Counted from the first letter of the stretch, positions 1-10,614 are shown. The stretch is DNA of 64,000 bases from Symsagittifera roscoffensis (GCF_963678635.1 NC_087063.1:64649290-64713289); one strand, 5' to 3'. The notes: generated by a model from the sequence alone, not told the origin. Translations and numbers: made by a program.

Positions 1-340
1 GATAAAATTTTAAAATACTATTAATGAAACTGTTAACAAGCTGTGCGAGGAGTTTCTCGAGGAGGGATGCGCATTTTTTGAGCTCAAATCACTATAAAGA
101 CCTTACTTTGTCCAAATTTTCAACGCCGCAGGCAAATTTTTGAAAAAAGGACAAAAAAGGACAAAAAAGGACAAAAAAGGACAAAAAAGGACAAAAAAGG
201 ACAAAAAAGGACAAAAAAGGAAAAATTCGACCAAAAAATCACGTTTTTTTTGGCGCGCGCTCCCCCCTCAAAATTTGTATAGATTGGCGCCGAAGTACTC
301 AAATAGTATCTCAAAATAGTACAAAGGGGGACTCAAAATA
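1..340 (-). repeat. Dispersed GC-box repeat (family R1), copy 1
   Basis: This is one of four copies of a non-autonomous element; the others are at 3616, 35524 and 49676. All share a GGCGCC box, an ACTAATTTTGAGG block, a GCGCGCGCC-type box and a TTTTTTGGTC block. This copy and the one at 3616 lie on the minus strand. It is cut by the window edge, so its terminus is not visible. Other copies end in a CAGGGGCGGAT-type sequence, resembling hAT-like elements, but that assignment is inference. No protein is encoded; the open frame at 120-314 only reads through the decamer array. Confidence 0.75.
142..222. repeat. Decamer minisatellite, about 8 units
   Basis: Eight near-perfect head-to-tail copies of AAAAAAGGAC lie inside the R1 copy. 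The R1 copy at 49676 has only one or two related units at the matching place (around 49907-49925), so the array is a local expansion inside the element. Confidence 0.9.
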
Positions 341-360
341 GCCAAAATTGTGTCAGGATC

Positions 361-550
361 ATTCATTTTTCAGATCTGAAATAACCAAGAAAAACTAAAT
401 TTCAGATCTGAAATGAGATCTGAAATAGATTTTTTCAGATCTGAAATAACCAAGAAAAACAAAGTTTCAGATCTGAAAGAATCTTTTTCAGATCTCATTT
501 CAGCTCTGAAATTTAGTTTTTCTTTGTTATTTCAGATCTGAAAAATGAAT
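361..550. repeat. 65-bp near-perfect inverted repeat
   Basis: Positions 361-425 and 486-550 are reverse complements over 65 bases with two mismatches, separated by 60 bases. The arms and the spacer contain repeated CAGATCTG palindromes, and the spacer holds a further partial copy of the arm. The structure could form a long hairpin. No coding frame or transposase is seen. Confidence 0.93.
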
Positions 551-571
551 AATTCTGAGAAAAACTAGTTG

Positions 572-1015
572 ATTGAGCACGTTTAAAACATACTTAAGCT
601 ATCCTATCNNNNNNNNNNNNNNNNNNNNNNNNNNNNNNNNNNNNNNNNNNNNNNNNNNNNNNNNNNNNNNNNNNNNNNNNNNNNNNNNNNNNNNNNNNNN
701 NNNNNNNNNNNNNNNNNNNNNNNNNNNNNNNNNNNNNNNNNNNNNNNNNNNNNNNNNNNNNNNNNNNNNNNNNNNNNNNNNNNNNNNNNNNNNNNNNNNN
801 NNNNNNNNAACTAATAAGTTTAACACGGTTAAAGAACGAAACAAACCAAAAATCGAATTATTTATTAACCACTAGGGTTGAGCACGGTTGAAGCATACCA
901 AGAGGTTAATCGAAGCATATGTAAATCTGTGAACTGAGCAAGGTCGAATACCTGCAGCTTTAATGAAATATATAAAAAACAGGAAGTTGATCACGGTCAA
1001 AATACACCAAGAAGA
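572..1015. repeat. Degenerate ~56-bp tandem array flanking the gap
   Basis: A diverged unit around the words GAGCACGGTTGAA and CATACCAAG recurs. Its CACGGTT-like core sits at 578, 824, 883, 939 and 992, giving spacings of 59, 56 and 53 after the gap. The array straddles the N run, so the gap is probably a collapsed or unresolved part of it. Confidence 0.6.
609..808. other. Assembly gap (200 N)
   Basis: Exactly 200 undetermined bases, a common placeholder length; the real gap size is unknown. Open frames reported across it are meaningless. Confidence 0.99.
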
Positions 1016-1290
1016 GCTGTAATGATCTTACTTAAACCAGTAGTTTCAAGCATAACAGAATCAGACCAGTATTTCATGTCATAATTGAGTTCGATCGAGG
1101 AAAGTCGAGCAAATTTTTTGGTAGAGAAAGTCAAACAGACCTGAAATTTGTCCAAACGGTCGAAACATAAAGGGACACTTCAAAGCAGTTAATCAAGTGA
1201 TACCAATGAACTAACTAAGGTATAATATCATAAACGAACTTTTGCAATCTCAAATTGTCCCATTTGCGAGCATTAAAAAACTTGTTTCAG

Positions 1291-3516
1291 GAGTCAACAA
1301 ATTTTCTCTATTCTGGACAGATGATGCGAGCTTACTAATTCAATGCAAGTTTCCATTATTCCTATTTTTCCATGCATTAAGAAGTTGCAAAGTGAAAAAA
1401 GTAATTTTTTCGCTCCAAATCATCAAACACTTCAGTACCGAAAAGATTGCTTTGGAAATCACTGACAAATATGGGTCCAGATCTCTATCATCGTTATTGT
1501 CCAATCAAATGAACTCAACTAACGAAGAAATAATTCAAGTTCTGCAAAAACTTCTGCGATATATCTCCACCAGAAGGATATCTGAAAAAGCTGTGCTCGA
1601 GCAAATAAGTAGCTGGATTGAGTCATGCATTGGAATTGATGCAGTTTTCAAAATCATGAGGACATTTAAAATTGAAAAATGTATTCAAATTATGAAGTTG
1701 CCAATAATCATATCAATTTTGAGCCAGGAACATTATGATCGACTAGTCGTTAATTGTCTTGGGGGAGAAGGATTCTTAGAACGAGCTATAGATTCCAGGA
1801 ACCGTGACACAGTTCGCGATTTCATTGAAATGTTGAAAGAAATAAACGTGGGCATTCTGGATTGGGAATTGAACCAGCTCCTGCAACATGCATTTACTCT
1901 CGATGATAATTTCTACGCTTGTCGCTTTACCCTTCCGTGCTTCCCAGACCCAATAGATTGCGCACCAGGGCGCGAGTTTAACATTATAACATTCAAATGC
2001 TCGTTGCGTTTCTTCACATCAGTTCCACTGAATGTGAATAACAAAAACGACTATTTGAGTTTTCTAAAAAGACAAAATTGGCAAGAAGGATTGCTGTACA
2101 GTGCCTGCAAAACAGGAAAACACAAAAATATAGATTGGATTTTGATATTTCTCAAGAATCTAATTAGTCCCAGTCTAATTTGGCAAATTGAACCACTTGG
2201 CTATGGAGAAAACACAGTTGTAACAGTGTTAATGTCGTCAGGCTGTTCTGACCAAGAAATTTGCGCTGGATTGAAATCATTGATAGCTGCCGGGCTACCT
2301 TTTCATTATCTCTGGGATCACTTCAGTTCTGAAAATTGTCCCATTTCTTGGATTGCCAATTGCGATATCACTGAGACAGAAAAAGGCATGTTCAATGACA
2401 AACTTCTTGAATCTTACTCACTGATTGACGTTTTTAATGAAATTTTTGTTCGATATGATAAATCAGATGCGATCAGAATAACCAATTGCTTTAAATCAGA
2501 TACGATGCTAGAGGAAGTCCTGTCATCAAATAAAGCTTTATTGTTTACATTATATGAATCTCGTTTCAGAAGATTTTTGGATTTCTTCATTCGGTATCTG
2601 TTGATAAAATCACAAGAAACCCCTGCCGAAGAAATAAACAAAAATGAAATTCCTGTGAATGTCGTGTTTGACCTCCTAACCAGACTTGGTACGAATCCTG
2701 CAAGGATGTCGTGTTGTGAGGAAACAATTCAAATGACAACAGTTAACATTAAAACAATTTTGGCTGAATTTGATCAAAGGAAAGATTTCGAAACGCTTGA
2801 GTCTTCCCAAATGCTTTCCACTGGCAGCATCACTTCAGATCTTCAACAAAAATATACCGTTCTTCTTACAGAAAACGGGATCGAAAACGGCGTCTTAAAC
2901 GCTGTATTGGCAATAGGTAATTTGGATTTAGTTTTTGCCTGTATTCGGAAGCTACTGAAGTTTCCGAAAATTTTGTCTACTGAGCTTACGCTGTTTAATA
3001 ACTGCGACATAGACGTCCACTCGAGCCTTCAAACCCAGTCCAAAGACAAAAAACTTGGAGATTTGTTTGAAATTATGTTCGATAGCAAGGAAGAGTTACT
3101 GCCGTTAAATTTTGCCTTCGATGCACCGGGCTTCGAAAACTGCATGGATCTTGTTTTCAAATGGCACAGTTTTGACTTTTTGTTCCTGATACTGTATCCC
3201 AGCTCATCGGAACATTCGTTTCAAGTTTACATTAATTACGACAGGCTTAGGCCAGATATAGAAAAAATGAATACACACGAAAGAGTTTTGCGTAGCAAGT
3301 TCTCGGAAGAAGGGTTGCTGTACAGAGCGTGCGACACTCTGCAACCGGAAAATATTCAGTGGGCATCTGATTTCCTAAAGTCCATTGATGAGTGCTTGCT
3401 GGAAGTTGAAATGTCTACGATTTATGCTAATGGCAACACACTTGTGACCTTCATTTTGAGTTCCTTCCTGAGACTACGAGCAGAATGCGCTGATGACTTG
3501 ACAGAAAATGACGCAG
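1291..3516 (+). CDS. Large exon of an unrecognised ankyrin-like helical-repeat protein
   Basis: A 2.2-kb open frame, far longer than chance allows at this base composition. The frame opens upstream with no ATG (its first listed codon at 1242 is TTG). A good acceptor, CTTGTTTCAG, ends at 1290, and a donor, GACGCAG|GTATAG, follows 3516, so I read it as an internal exon with phase 1 at both ends (742 codons). Four diverged repeats can be seen, with codons counted from 1242: GEGFLERAID near 175, QEGLLYSACK near 281, NGVLNAVLAI near 549 and EEGLLYRACD near 689. Each is followed by a helix ending in FLK or LLK. The second and fourth are also followed by a (G/N)NTxVT block 30-40 residues on. The pattern is like degenerate ankyrin repeats, but no family is recognised. 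The first exon may lie in or beyond the gap. Confidence 0.65.
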
Positions 3517-3615
3517 GTATAGGTATTCAAATAGTTCATAACATCATAGAATAATTATCTCTGATTCTTACCACTCAAGCAATCAGCCGAACGAAGAAAA
3601 AAAACGATAAGGGGA

Positions 3616-3937
3616 TAGCGGATTTTCGAAATTTTTTGCTAGGTCGACCAAAAAGATTTTCTGAGCGCTCTCAAATTACCATAAAAACCTTGTTTTGACA
3701 GCATTTTCTGTGCAGCAGGTAAGTTTCTGTTGTTTTTTAAACCAAAAACTTGCGTTTTTTGGCGCGCGCTCCTCTTCAAAATTAGTATATTTTGGCGCCA
3801 AAGGCGTCTTGAGAAAAATTTTAAAGTTGGTCGCCGAAAATGGATTTCAGAAAATAATACCAAAAGGGGACCCTTTGCTGGATGAGAGGGTCGAATTCCT
3901 GAGGGGGAGGAGCCTCCGTCCCCCTAAATCCGCCCCT
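3616..3937 (-). repeat. R1 repeat, copy 2, in a probable intron
   Basis: Reverse-orientation copy with the GGCGCGCGCTCC box and TTGGCGCC box. It ends in CCCCTAAATCCGCCCCTG (reverse complement CAGGGGCGGATTTAGGGG), the clearest terminus of this family in the window. It lies between the two proposed exons of the helical-repeat gene. The first half of the open frame at 3695-4381 is this element, not gene. Confidence 0.75.
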
Positions 3938-3983
3938 GATGAAGTGTATCAAATCGATCTCTTTCAAGCTGATTTTCCCTTAG

Positions 3984-4381
3984 CACCATTCTCTAGAAGG
4001 GTGGCTATGACCCGTTATCATCCCAGCAGCACGTTTGTTTCATGGCTACACGTTTTTATTGTTCCAACCACTCCAACAGTGGAAAGAAATTTTGGATTGA
4101 GGTCGACTTTTTTCCTGCCAACATTTTTGACGGCCTCAAGAAAACACGAGTGTCAAGTGTCGTATCATTTTGAAGAGCCTAAGGTTGTGATTCTGAATCT
4201 AGAAAAATCAAACAAATTATCTTGGAGTCGAGAAAAACTGGTAGGAGGTTGTAGGTGTTTTAGACTAAATAAGACAATTTTTCATGAGACGCTGGCCTCC
4301 AAATTTCGAAGTTCATTTAAATGCAGTTACCGATACTTCTTGCATGTTGACTTGATTCGAAGATTTTTTCTAAAAACGTAA
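3984..4381 (+). CDS. Possible last exon of the helical-repeat gene
   Basis: The frame stays open for 132 codons after a pyrimidine-rich acceptor (GATTTTCCCTTAG, AG at 3982-3983) and ends at TAA 4379-4381. The exon would start two bases into a codon, the phase needed to continue from the donor after 3516; the joined codon is GCA, alanine. The product is basic and hydrophobic with no known motif. Phase agreement and the open frame are the only support. It could also be chance open frame beside the R1 copy. Confidence 0.35.
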
Positions 4382-5670
4382 AATAACAGGAATTTCAGAA
4401 CAAAAACTTATTCAATTTTTGAAACAAAGATTAAGCTATTTTGGGTTTTTGTTTGCATATTTAAGACCATTTATCCTCGAGGACAAGGACCAACATACGA
4501 ACTTTACAGTTGTGCCCCAGTTTAGAAACTACATGCCATTTTTTTGTTATTTTTCTGGGCTGGGTACTGTTGCCTCACCCTCAAGCAACGCGCACGGATC
4601 ATGGTGGGCCTTGAACATCTGACCTTTCGATTGACCACGGCTGCCCAGTTCCGCATATCCTCCGCATATCAGTTTGGTTATTGCATTTTGTGCTACTTGC
4701 ACAGCAACCGGCTATCCTTGTTTTTTTGAGGGTCAAGTTACACTTTTCTTCATCTTTCTCTGTTTCTCCGTGCTGCGGAAATTAGTTTCAGTGGGGCTAC
4801 ATGGTCAGGAGAAAGGTTACTCGGAGGAGTTCAGGTCTAGGAGTTTTTTGCTCACATTTTTCTAGGTGTCGTTTGACAAGCAGCTCAATATACTTTTCTC
4901 ATTTTTCTCATCTATTTAATTTACCTTGATCTCCAGTCTTGACCTTGTTTGATGGATTAATTTGCTGAATTTTAGGTCTGTGGGATCCAATTGGTTGATG
5001 ATCCCAAATAGAAAAAACCTCTTGAATTAAATTTGAGTGATTAGTACAAATCTTATTTTGTGGATCCCTCTTTCGTTGTTGTCCATGAGCTTCACAATAG
5101 AAACTTAGGGTCAAGAAAGTTCCTTTTGTGATTGGGGTTCCATAATCATTCGGTTTTTTTCCGGTTTTTCGGGAACATATCTGGTGCCTCAAGACCAGCG
5201 TCGGTTACTCCTAAGTTATGCTTGATGAAAATGCTTCAGTCGACTCCGTTTCAGCGTCTATCCTTTGTGTCCCGGCGGCTGATATAAATTCGTATGGATA
5301 GTACAGCTGCGAGATTCCGGGTGACCTCGGCACTTCAGAAAAGAGCTGAGCAGGCCTGCAAAAGGGCTCTTTTACCAAAAACGTTTATAATTGTTCCAAA
5401 GGCTCCCTCCGGCAATGGCTTACACTCACATACTAACACTATGAAAATCTCTGCCTCCTCGAAAGTTTGCAAGTCAAGCAGATGAGCGATCTGCCGGGGA
5501 TTTTGTATAAGAATTATCCATAGATTCTTTCTACGAATTTGGCAGAAGTTAAACTCTACAAGTGACACGCTACGATTTTTTACGGTAGTTACTAGAAGCT
5601 GCTCAAGGTCAATCTCTCCAAGGTAAATCTTCGCCGCAATTAAAGTTATGGCTGTGATTTATGACAAAAG
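4382..5670. other. Unassigned region
   Basis: Holds several short open frames (for example 4419-4622 and 5294-5485), none with a recognisable motif or clear splice framing. Stretches at 4560-4860 and 5240-5480 are less AT-rich than the surroundings and could be decayed coding sequence. No repeat match to the rest of the window was seen. Confidence 0.4.
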
Positions 5671-5726
5671 TGGAGCCAGATCTAAACTACAATTTATTAT
5701 TGGATATTATTCTGATATTTTATCTC

Positions 5727-5735
5727 TATAAAATA
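5727..5735 (+). promoter_or_regulatory. LTR TATA box
   Basis: TATAAAATA, kept in all three LTRs of this copy. Transcription would be expected about 30 bases downstream, placing the following hairpin near the 5' end of the RNA. The LTR at 60138 has lost a clear TATA. Confidence 0.6.
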
Positions 5736-5786
5736 TTGAATACTAACCAATCATACTCCATCAAACTAACAACCCACTTATTTGTA

Positions 5787-5816
5787 GGTGCTGAAACTAC
5801 CTGTAGTTTCAGCACC
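5787..5816 (+). other. Conserved LTR hairpin (TAR-like position)
   Basis: Two 14-base arms, GGTGCTGAAACTAC and its exact complement, flank a two-base spacer. The middle LTR keeps 13 paired bases (7886-7913); the last LTR has two mismatches (10158-10185). The distant LTR at 60253-60280 pairs perfectly with one C-G pair changed to T-A. The inferred location is about 30-60 bases downstream of the transcription start. Confidence 0.75.
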
Positions 5817-6051
5817 AGAGAGATTTGAATTTAACTTAGAATATAGTTGCCTTCTCTAAAGAGACCGACTCGTATAAAACCAGTATACTCTAGATCTATT
5901 GAGACTAGGAGATATAAGAGTAAGATTAAGATTGGTATTGGACTAAGTAGTGGACGAATCTATCCAGCCGAAAATAGGATAGCGTGACGAACAGACGGTG
6001 TACCTTATCTGAAATTACTCTGTGAGAATGGTAAATCTTACTTAGCTCATC

Positions 6052-6071
6052 TGGTGCGACCAAAAGTCTCG
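6052..6071 (+). other. Candidate primer-binding site
   Basis: TGGTGCGACCA begins two bases after the 5' LTR and is repeated exactly at 60550 after the other copy's LTR. Position and the leading TGG (complement of a tRNA CCA end) fit a tRNA primer site. The tRNA was not identified. Confidence 0.6.
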
Positions 6072-6158
6072 AAAAAGACCTTAACCAACCTAGATTAGAA
6101 ACATTAACCAGAACATTAGATTAGAATTAAACAAATAGAACATTTTAAAAATTGTTAT

Positions 6159-6385
6159 ATGACAAAAACTTAGTACAAACGTCTCTACAACTCAATAGAT
6201 CAGAGCCAAGTTTCCGAAAAATACGAGAAACACCCGGTATTGCACGAAGACCTGTGACAAGGCACGATATACGATTAGGAAGAAACCTACCAATCGATTT
6301 CATGATCGTACGATAAAAACCGGAACAATTTTTTGTATTTAGAATACTTCCAGCAGTAAATTTAAATTTTCATTTACTGACATAA
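6159..6385 (+). pseudogene. Broken copy of the element's 77-residue ORF A
   Basis: Aligns along its length with the intact frame at 60635-60868, sharing the words LNRS, PGIARRP, NLP, MIVR, FVFRIL and FHL. It carries a stop near the start and another after MIVR. Many base differences leave the amino acids similar, so the frame was probably coding. Confidence 0.65.
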
Positions 6386-7329
6386 AGTTTTGAAGAAAAT
6401 CTTCAATAACCTTCATGGCGCAAAATCTATTAATTATACAATAACGAATGATAAAAATAACACTACTCGTTCTCCTCAAAAATCTGCAGTAAATTAAATA
6501 ATTATACTAATTAGTTAGTATAAAGCATAAATTGTTAGTATGTATAAATCATTCTTTCATCCCAGCTTCATCACCTAAAACTTAACAGCAAATCTTAAAA
6601 CGTTAACATCATCAAAACTAAACACTTAACTTTTTCTTCATTTAAACCTTTACTTAAAAATTATCAAGGCTTATCCTTGTTTTCACTTAAATTAATTTCA
6701 TTTGAAATAACAGAGCATAAGGCTTCCCTTGGATCTTTAATTTAAATTCACTTGAATTAAATTAAGTTTACCTAAATATTCTGATTATCAAGGCGTATCC
6801 TTGGATCAAAAAGAGCAATTTTGTTCTCCCCTTCCCAAAGTAATTAGTGCCTAACGACCTCAAACGTCAATTCACTACCCAACCCTTATTAAAGACCCAA
6901 AATTAACAGAAATTTTTCAACAACTAACCATTTTAAATAGGATAAACAGTGAAGAACTTCGGTTAATCATCCTTCACTTGATCCCCCTTCTTAACTGACC
7001 CAGGATAGTACTTAACCTTAGTAAGTCATATAATAATACCTAACGAACTACTTGCGTTCTAATTATACCTGAACCTTGTGGATTGATTTACTATTCTCCA
7101 ACACTTGATCACAAATCACTGCCCCTAAATAAGATTAGGTAAGTCTATCTTAACTTAGAATTAGCCACGAGAAAGCGAAGATCACTCTCACGAATCGATA
7201 TATACCTTTCTCCCTAACCCTACAATACATTACCCAAGTTAAGCTAACCACGAAAAATTGTAAGAACTAACAGTTTAAGAAATTAAAAATCACTAATACC
7301 AATTTGCATCCATCATCATTCTAAACTTT
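6386..7329 (+). other. Structured non-coding leader of the LTR element (copy A)
   Basis: About 0.94 kb without a sustained frame, yet clearly alignable with 60869-61797. Conserved islands include AAGGCTTATCCTTG, CAATTTTGTTCTCC, AACGACCTCAAACGTC and the hairpin at 6948-6978, where AGTGAAG pairs with CTTCACT around an inner AAC-TTCG-GTT loop. It could act as a packaging or translation-control region; this is inference. Confidence 0.55.
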
Positions 7330-7494
7330 ATGTCAAAAGACAACTTAGGTAACAAACAAACAATTATATTACACAACTGTATAATTAACGACGAAAGATA
7401 CGACCTCGTAATCACACCACACAGACAAATAATAGGATACATAAGAACAAAAAGACAGACATTAAGAAAGAAAATTAAAAGCAAACAAAAATAA
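7330..7494 (+). pseudogene. N-terminal part of element ORF B (copy A)
   Basis: Open for 54 codons from ATG 7330 and rich in Lys and Arg, with the words LGNKQTI, LVITPH and GYIRTKRQTL shared with 61798 onward. It stops where other copies continue. Shortly after, at about 7562, the element is deleted through to its 3' end. Confidence 0.6.
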
Positions 7495-7768
7495 TTTATT
7501 CGAAAACGATTTTCAAAACGAAGAAACGCCGTCGCAGAATCAGAAACAAGCATAAAATAAGAACTTCTCCCGAAACAATCATGACAAACAGCCACCACCT
7601 AAGAAAAAATTCTTATCGACGATTCCAGCTTCCTGGAACTACCGATAACAACCCTTCTTCCTAAGCGGAAAAAAGAATATGCTCGCAGCCTCTAAAAAAG
7701 AACACCATCATCCATCCTCCACTACAGTAGAACACTGAAGAACTAAAACTCTGTAAACACCGGATGGG

Positions 7769-8148
7769 TGGTACCAGATCTAAACTAAAATTTTTTAATG
7801 GATAATATTCTGATATTTTATCTCTATAAAATATTGAATACTAACCAATCATACTCCATCAAACTAACAACCCACCCATTTGTAAGTGCTGAAACTACCT
7901 GTAGTTTCAGCACCAGAGAGATTTAAATTTAATTTAGAATATAGTTGCCTTCTCCAAAGAGACCGACTCGTATAAAACCAGTATACTCTAGATCTATTGA
8001 GACTAGGAGATATAAGAGTAAGATTAAGATTGGTATTGGCTTAAGTAGTTGCACGAATCTATCTGGCCGAAAATAAGATAGCGTGACGAGCAGACGGTGT
8101 ACTTTATCTGAAATTACTCTATGAGTTTAGTAAATCATACTTAACTCA
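7769..8148 (+). repeat. Middle LTR
   Basis: 380-bp LTR, TGGTACC...ACTCA. It is the 3' LTR of the first internal segment. The host-derived flank after it matches the flank after 10420, marking the duplication junction at about 8149-8172. Confidence 0.85.
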
Positions 8149-8171
8149 AAAGATCTAATTTAGGCTTTGGA

Positions 8172-8494
8172 AAGAACAAGACAGACACTAAGAAAGAAAA
8201 TTATAAGCAAACAAAAATAAATTATTCGAAAACAATTTTCAAAACGAAGAAACGCCGTCGCAGAATCAGAAACAAGCGCAAAACAAGAACTTCACAATTT
8301 AAAAGATTCAATAAATAAAAATCATCAAATTGACGATCAACTATAATTTTCTGACTCAGAAACCACATCACCATCATCAAAAAAAGGAAAACGAAGAAAA
8401 AAAAGTCATACACAAACAAACCAATACGTCTATACAATTGGAATCAAACAATAAAACACATTGAAAACTACACGTTAACAGTATTAAACACAAA
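8172..8494 (+). pseudogene. Element ORF B fragment (copy B)
   Basis: Truncated at its 5' end by the duplication junction. The decayed frame keeps RQTLRKKI, AESETS and FSDSETTS followed by a Lys/Arg-rich tail, matching 61880-62264. In-frame stops are present. Confidence 0.55.
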
Positions 8495-8495
8495 A

Positions 8496-9560
8496 ATGAT
8501 TCAAAATGAAGAAAACCGCGAAGAAAACTTCTTTCTCCCATTTTTAGTAAACCCATTAGCTGAAGCTCGAGGACAAGTACAACTTTGTCAGAATTTAAAC
8601 GCAAATTTATTTGAAAAAGGAGATATTCCATGCACAAAAGAATTTCCCGATGTAAAAATCAAAAAACAACTCCATGACCACTATCTAAAAGGAATTTGCA
8701 ACCTTACACAACAATATAGAATATATACAATAGAAATCAGTTCACCAAATCCATAACATGGCAGATATCTAATTCAAACAGATGACGTAGATATTGAATT
8801 TTTTCAAAGTATTCAAAGGATTCGCCAATTCGAACATCTCGACATACAACCGTAAGACACGAAATTGGAATATTTTCAAAATTTCTATGCAAAAATTGCA
8901 AAAATCTCAGTAATAACGAAATAACCCAACATGTTAAACACGATCTAAAAAAATTCTTAGCATGGTTCATAATCGATTATTTTGTTCATAATAATGATCT
9001 TATATCGCTAGCAAGAAAAAGTTTTAGATCACAAAACGCAGACGATGAAACTATATTAGTAGAACAAACAGATTATGTTTGGGATCCAGACTAGTCTCAT
9101 GATTTATTTATAAATATACCAACAGATATATCAAGTCAAGCGATAAGCACAATCTCTATTGACAAAAATTTCGTTAAGGTATATCCACTTACAGTTGACG
9201 CAACACCTTTTAACTACAACTCATTCTTTCCAGATAGAGCAGGAAACAATAGTTGAAATTCCACTTTCATACAACAAGACAACCTAAACGGAACTGGAAA
9301 CCTTACTCAAAAAGTTTTTCAATTTCCATCACATTTCGTAACTGAAGAAATAGTTGAAACAATAACCACTACAGCACAACAAAATATCTCACCTATTCAT
9401 CCAAACCTTACAACTCCAAAACAAAAAAATCCAATATTACCACAGGTAACACTAAAATCTACAGTAAAACCCTCCGTTGCTCCAAAGTACTCACATATGG
9501 ACCACCAAACATTTAGACCACTGACAAAACCATCACAAAAGCAAAGAACTTGACTACCTA
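8496..9560 (+). pseudogene. Gag-like ORF C remnant (copy B)
   Basis: The first 86 codons (8496-8756) are open and align with the intact frame at 62239, sharing EFPDVKIK, DHYLK, ICNLTQQY and SSPN. After that, matching protein segments continue in shifting frames with stops to about 9550, where PSVAPKYSHMD is still readable. The distal gag and all of pol are missing. Confidence 0.7.
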
Positions 9561-10040
9561 ATTACGCTCCAACTACGGAATGGCAAAACACATCCGATAT
9601 GCTGCCTACAGTCACTACACTCAAAGGATTTAAAGTACAACTTGGCATCGCAGCAAAGGAAACCCATTGAAACAGAACAGTGGCCATCTCCATGTTCAAG
9701 TATACGTACAGATCCAAGTCACCAGGCGCTTCACCCGAAGTCAAACTTCATGCCACATCCGAGCGAGATTGTAGCATTGCTGTTCTCTAATCAACCGAAT
9801 CAAAACCTATCACAACCGATCAGAAATCACAATACGATCTCCCGAAACAATCATGACAAACAGCCACCACCTAAGAAAAAATTCTTATCGACGATTCCAG
9901 CTTCCTGGAACTACCGATAACAACCCTTCTTCCTAAGCGGAAAAAAGAATATGCTCGCAACCTCTAACAAAGAACACCATCATCCATCCTCCACTACAGT
10001 AGAACACTGAAGAACTAAAACTCTGTAAACCCCGGATGGG
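9561..10040 (+). other. 3' internal part of the LTR element
   Basis: Sequence between the gag remnant and the 3' LTR. Positions 9840-10040 match 7562-7768 almost exactly. No polymerase, protease, integrase or envelope motif is readable; short frames at 9642-9920 are not convincing. Confidence 0.5.
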
Positions 10041-10420
10041 TGGAACCAGATCTAAACTAAAATTTATTATTGGATTTTATTCTGATATTTTATCTCCATA
10101 AAATATTGAATACTAACCAATCATACGCCATCAAACTAACAACCCACTCATTTGTAAGTACTGAAACTACCTGTCGTTTCAGCACCAGAGAGATTTGAAT
10201 TTAACTTAAAATATAGTTGCCTTCTCCAAAGAGACGGACTCGTATAAAACCAGTATACTCTAGATCTATTGAGACTAGGAGATATAAGAGTAAGATTAAG
10301 ATTGGTATTGGATTAAGTAGTTGCACGAATCTATCCGGGCGAAAATAAGATAGCGTGACGAGCAGACGGTGTACCTTATCTGAAATTACTCTATGAGTAT
10401 AGTAAATCATACTTAACTCA
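10041..10420 (+). repeat. 3' LTR (copy B)
   Basis: 380-bp LTR, TGGAACC...ACTCA, followed by AAAG, which matches the bases before 5671. Confidence 0.85.
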
Positions 10421-10614
10421 AAAGATCTAATTTAGCCTTTGGAGGAAGAGTTGACTGTTTTCTGTTTTATTACAAACCAATACACCTAACCAGCAACAAT
10501 AGCTTCCACTGCTGCAGGTCGTCTCGGACAATCATCTTCATCAAAATCAGAAATTTGAGGGCCAAAACAGAAAATTTGAGGGCCAAAACACGCCTTTCGT
10601 CAGCATATTCTGTT
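10421..10614. other. Short spacer
   Basis: Flank of the LTR element, with a direct doublet of AATTTGAGGGCCAAAACA at about 10549-10590. Nothing else is recognised. Confidence 0.4.

Larger units (their letters stand above)
5671..6049 (+). repeat. 5' LTR (copy A)
   Basis: 379-bp long terminal repeat, TGGAGCC...GCTCA, nearly identical by eye to 7769-8148 and 10041-10420 and diverged from 60138-60547. It contains a TATA box and a hairpin (separate entries) and is followed two bases later by the primer site. Confidence 0.85.
5671..10420 (+). mobile_element. Decayed LTR retroelement, tandemly duplicated in place
   Basis: Three LTRs (5671-6049, 7769-8148, 10041-10420) alternate with two internal segments. 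LTRs begin TGG and end CTCA. The bases AAAG precede the first LTR and follow the last, a likely 4-bp target duplication. The middle LTR is followed by the same ~23 bases of host flank (AAAGATCTAATTTAG and on) as the last LTR, then joins a second internal segment at a short homology (AGAACAAGACAGACA). This shows a tandem duplication after insertion rather than two insertions. The first internal part lost the region corresponding to about 8290-9840. No reverse transcriptase or integrase remains. The same family occurs at 60138. Confidence 0.8.

Noticed and set aside
573-875. Open frames across the N run on both strands
   Set aside because: They consist mainly of undetermined bases.
5671-10420. 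Nested insertion of one LTR element into another
   Set aside because: The shared host flank after the middle and last LTRs is better explained by tandem duplication.
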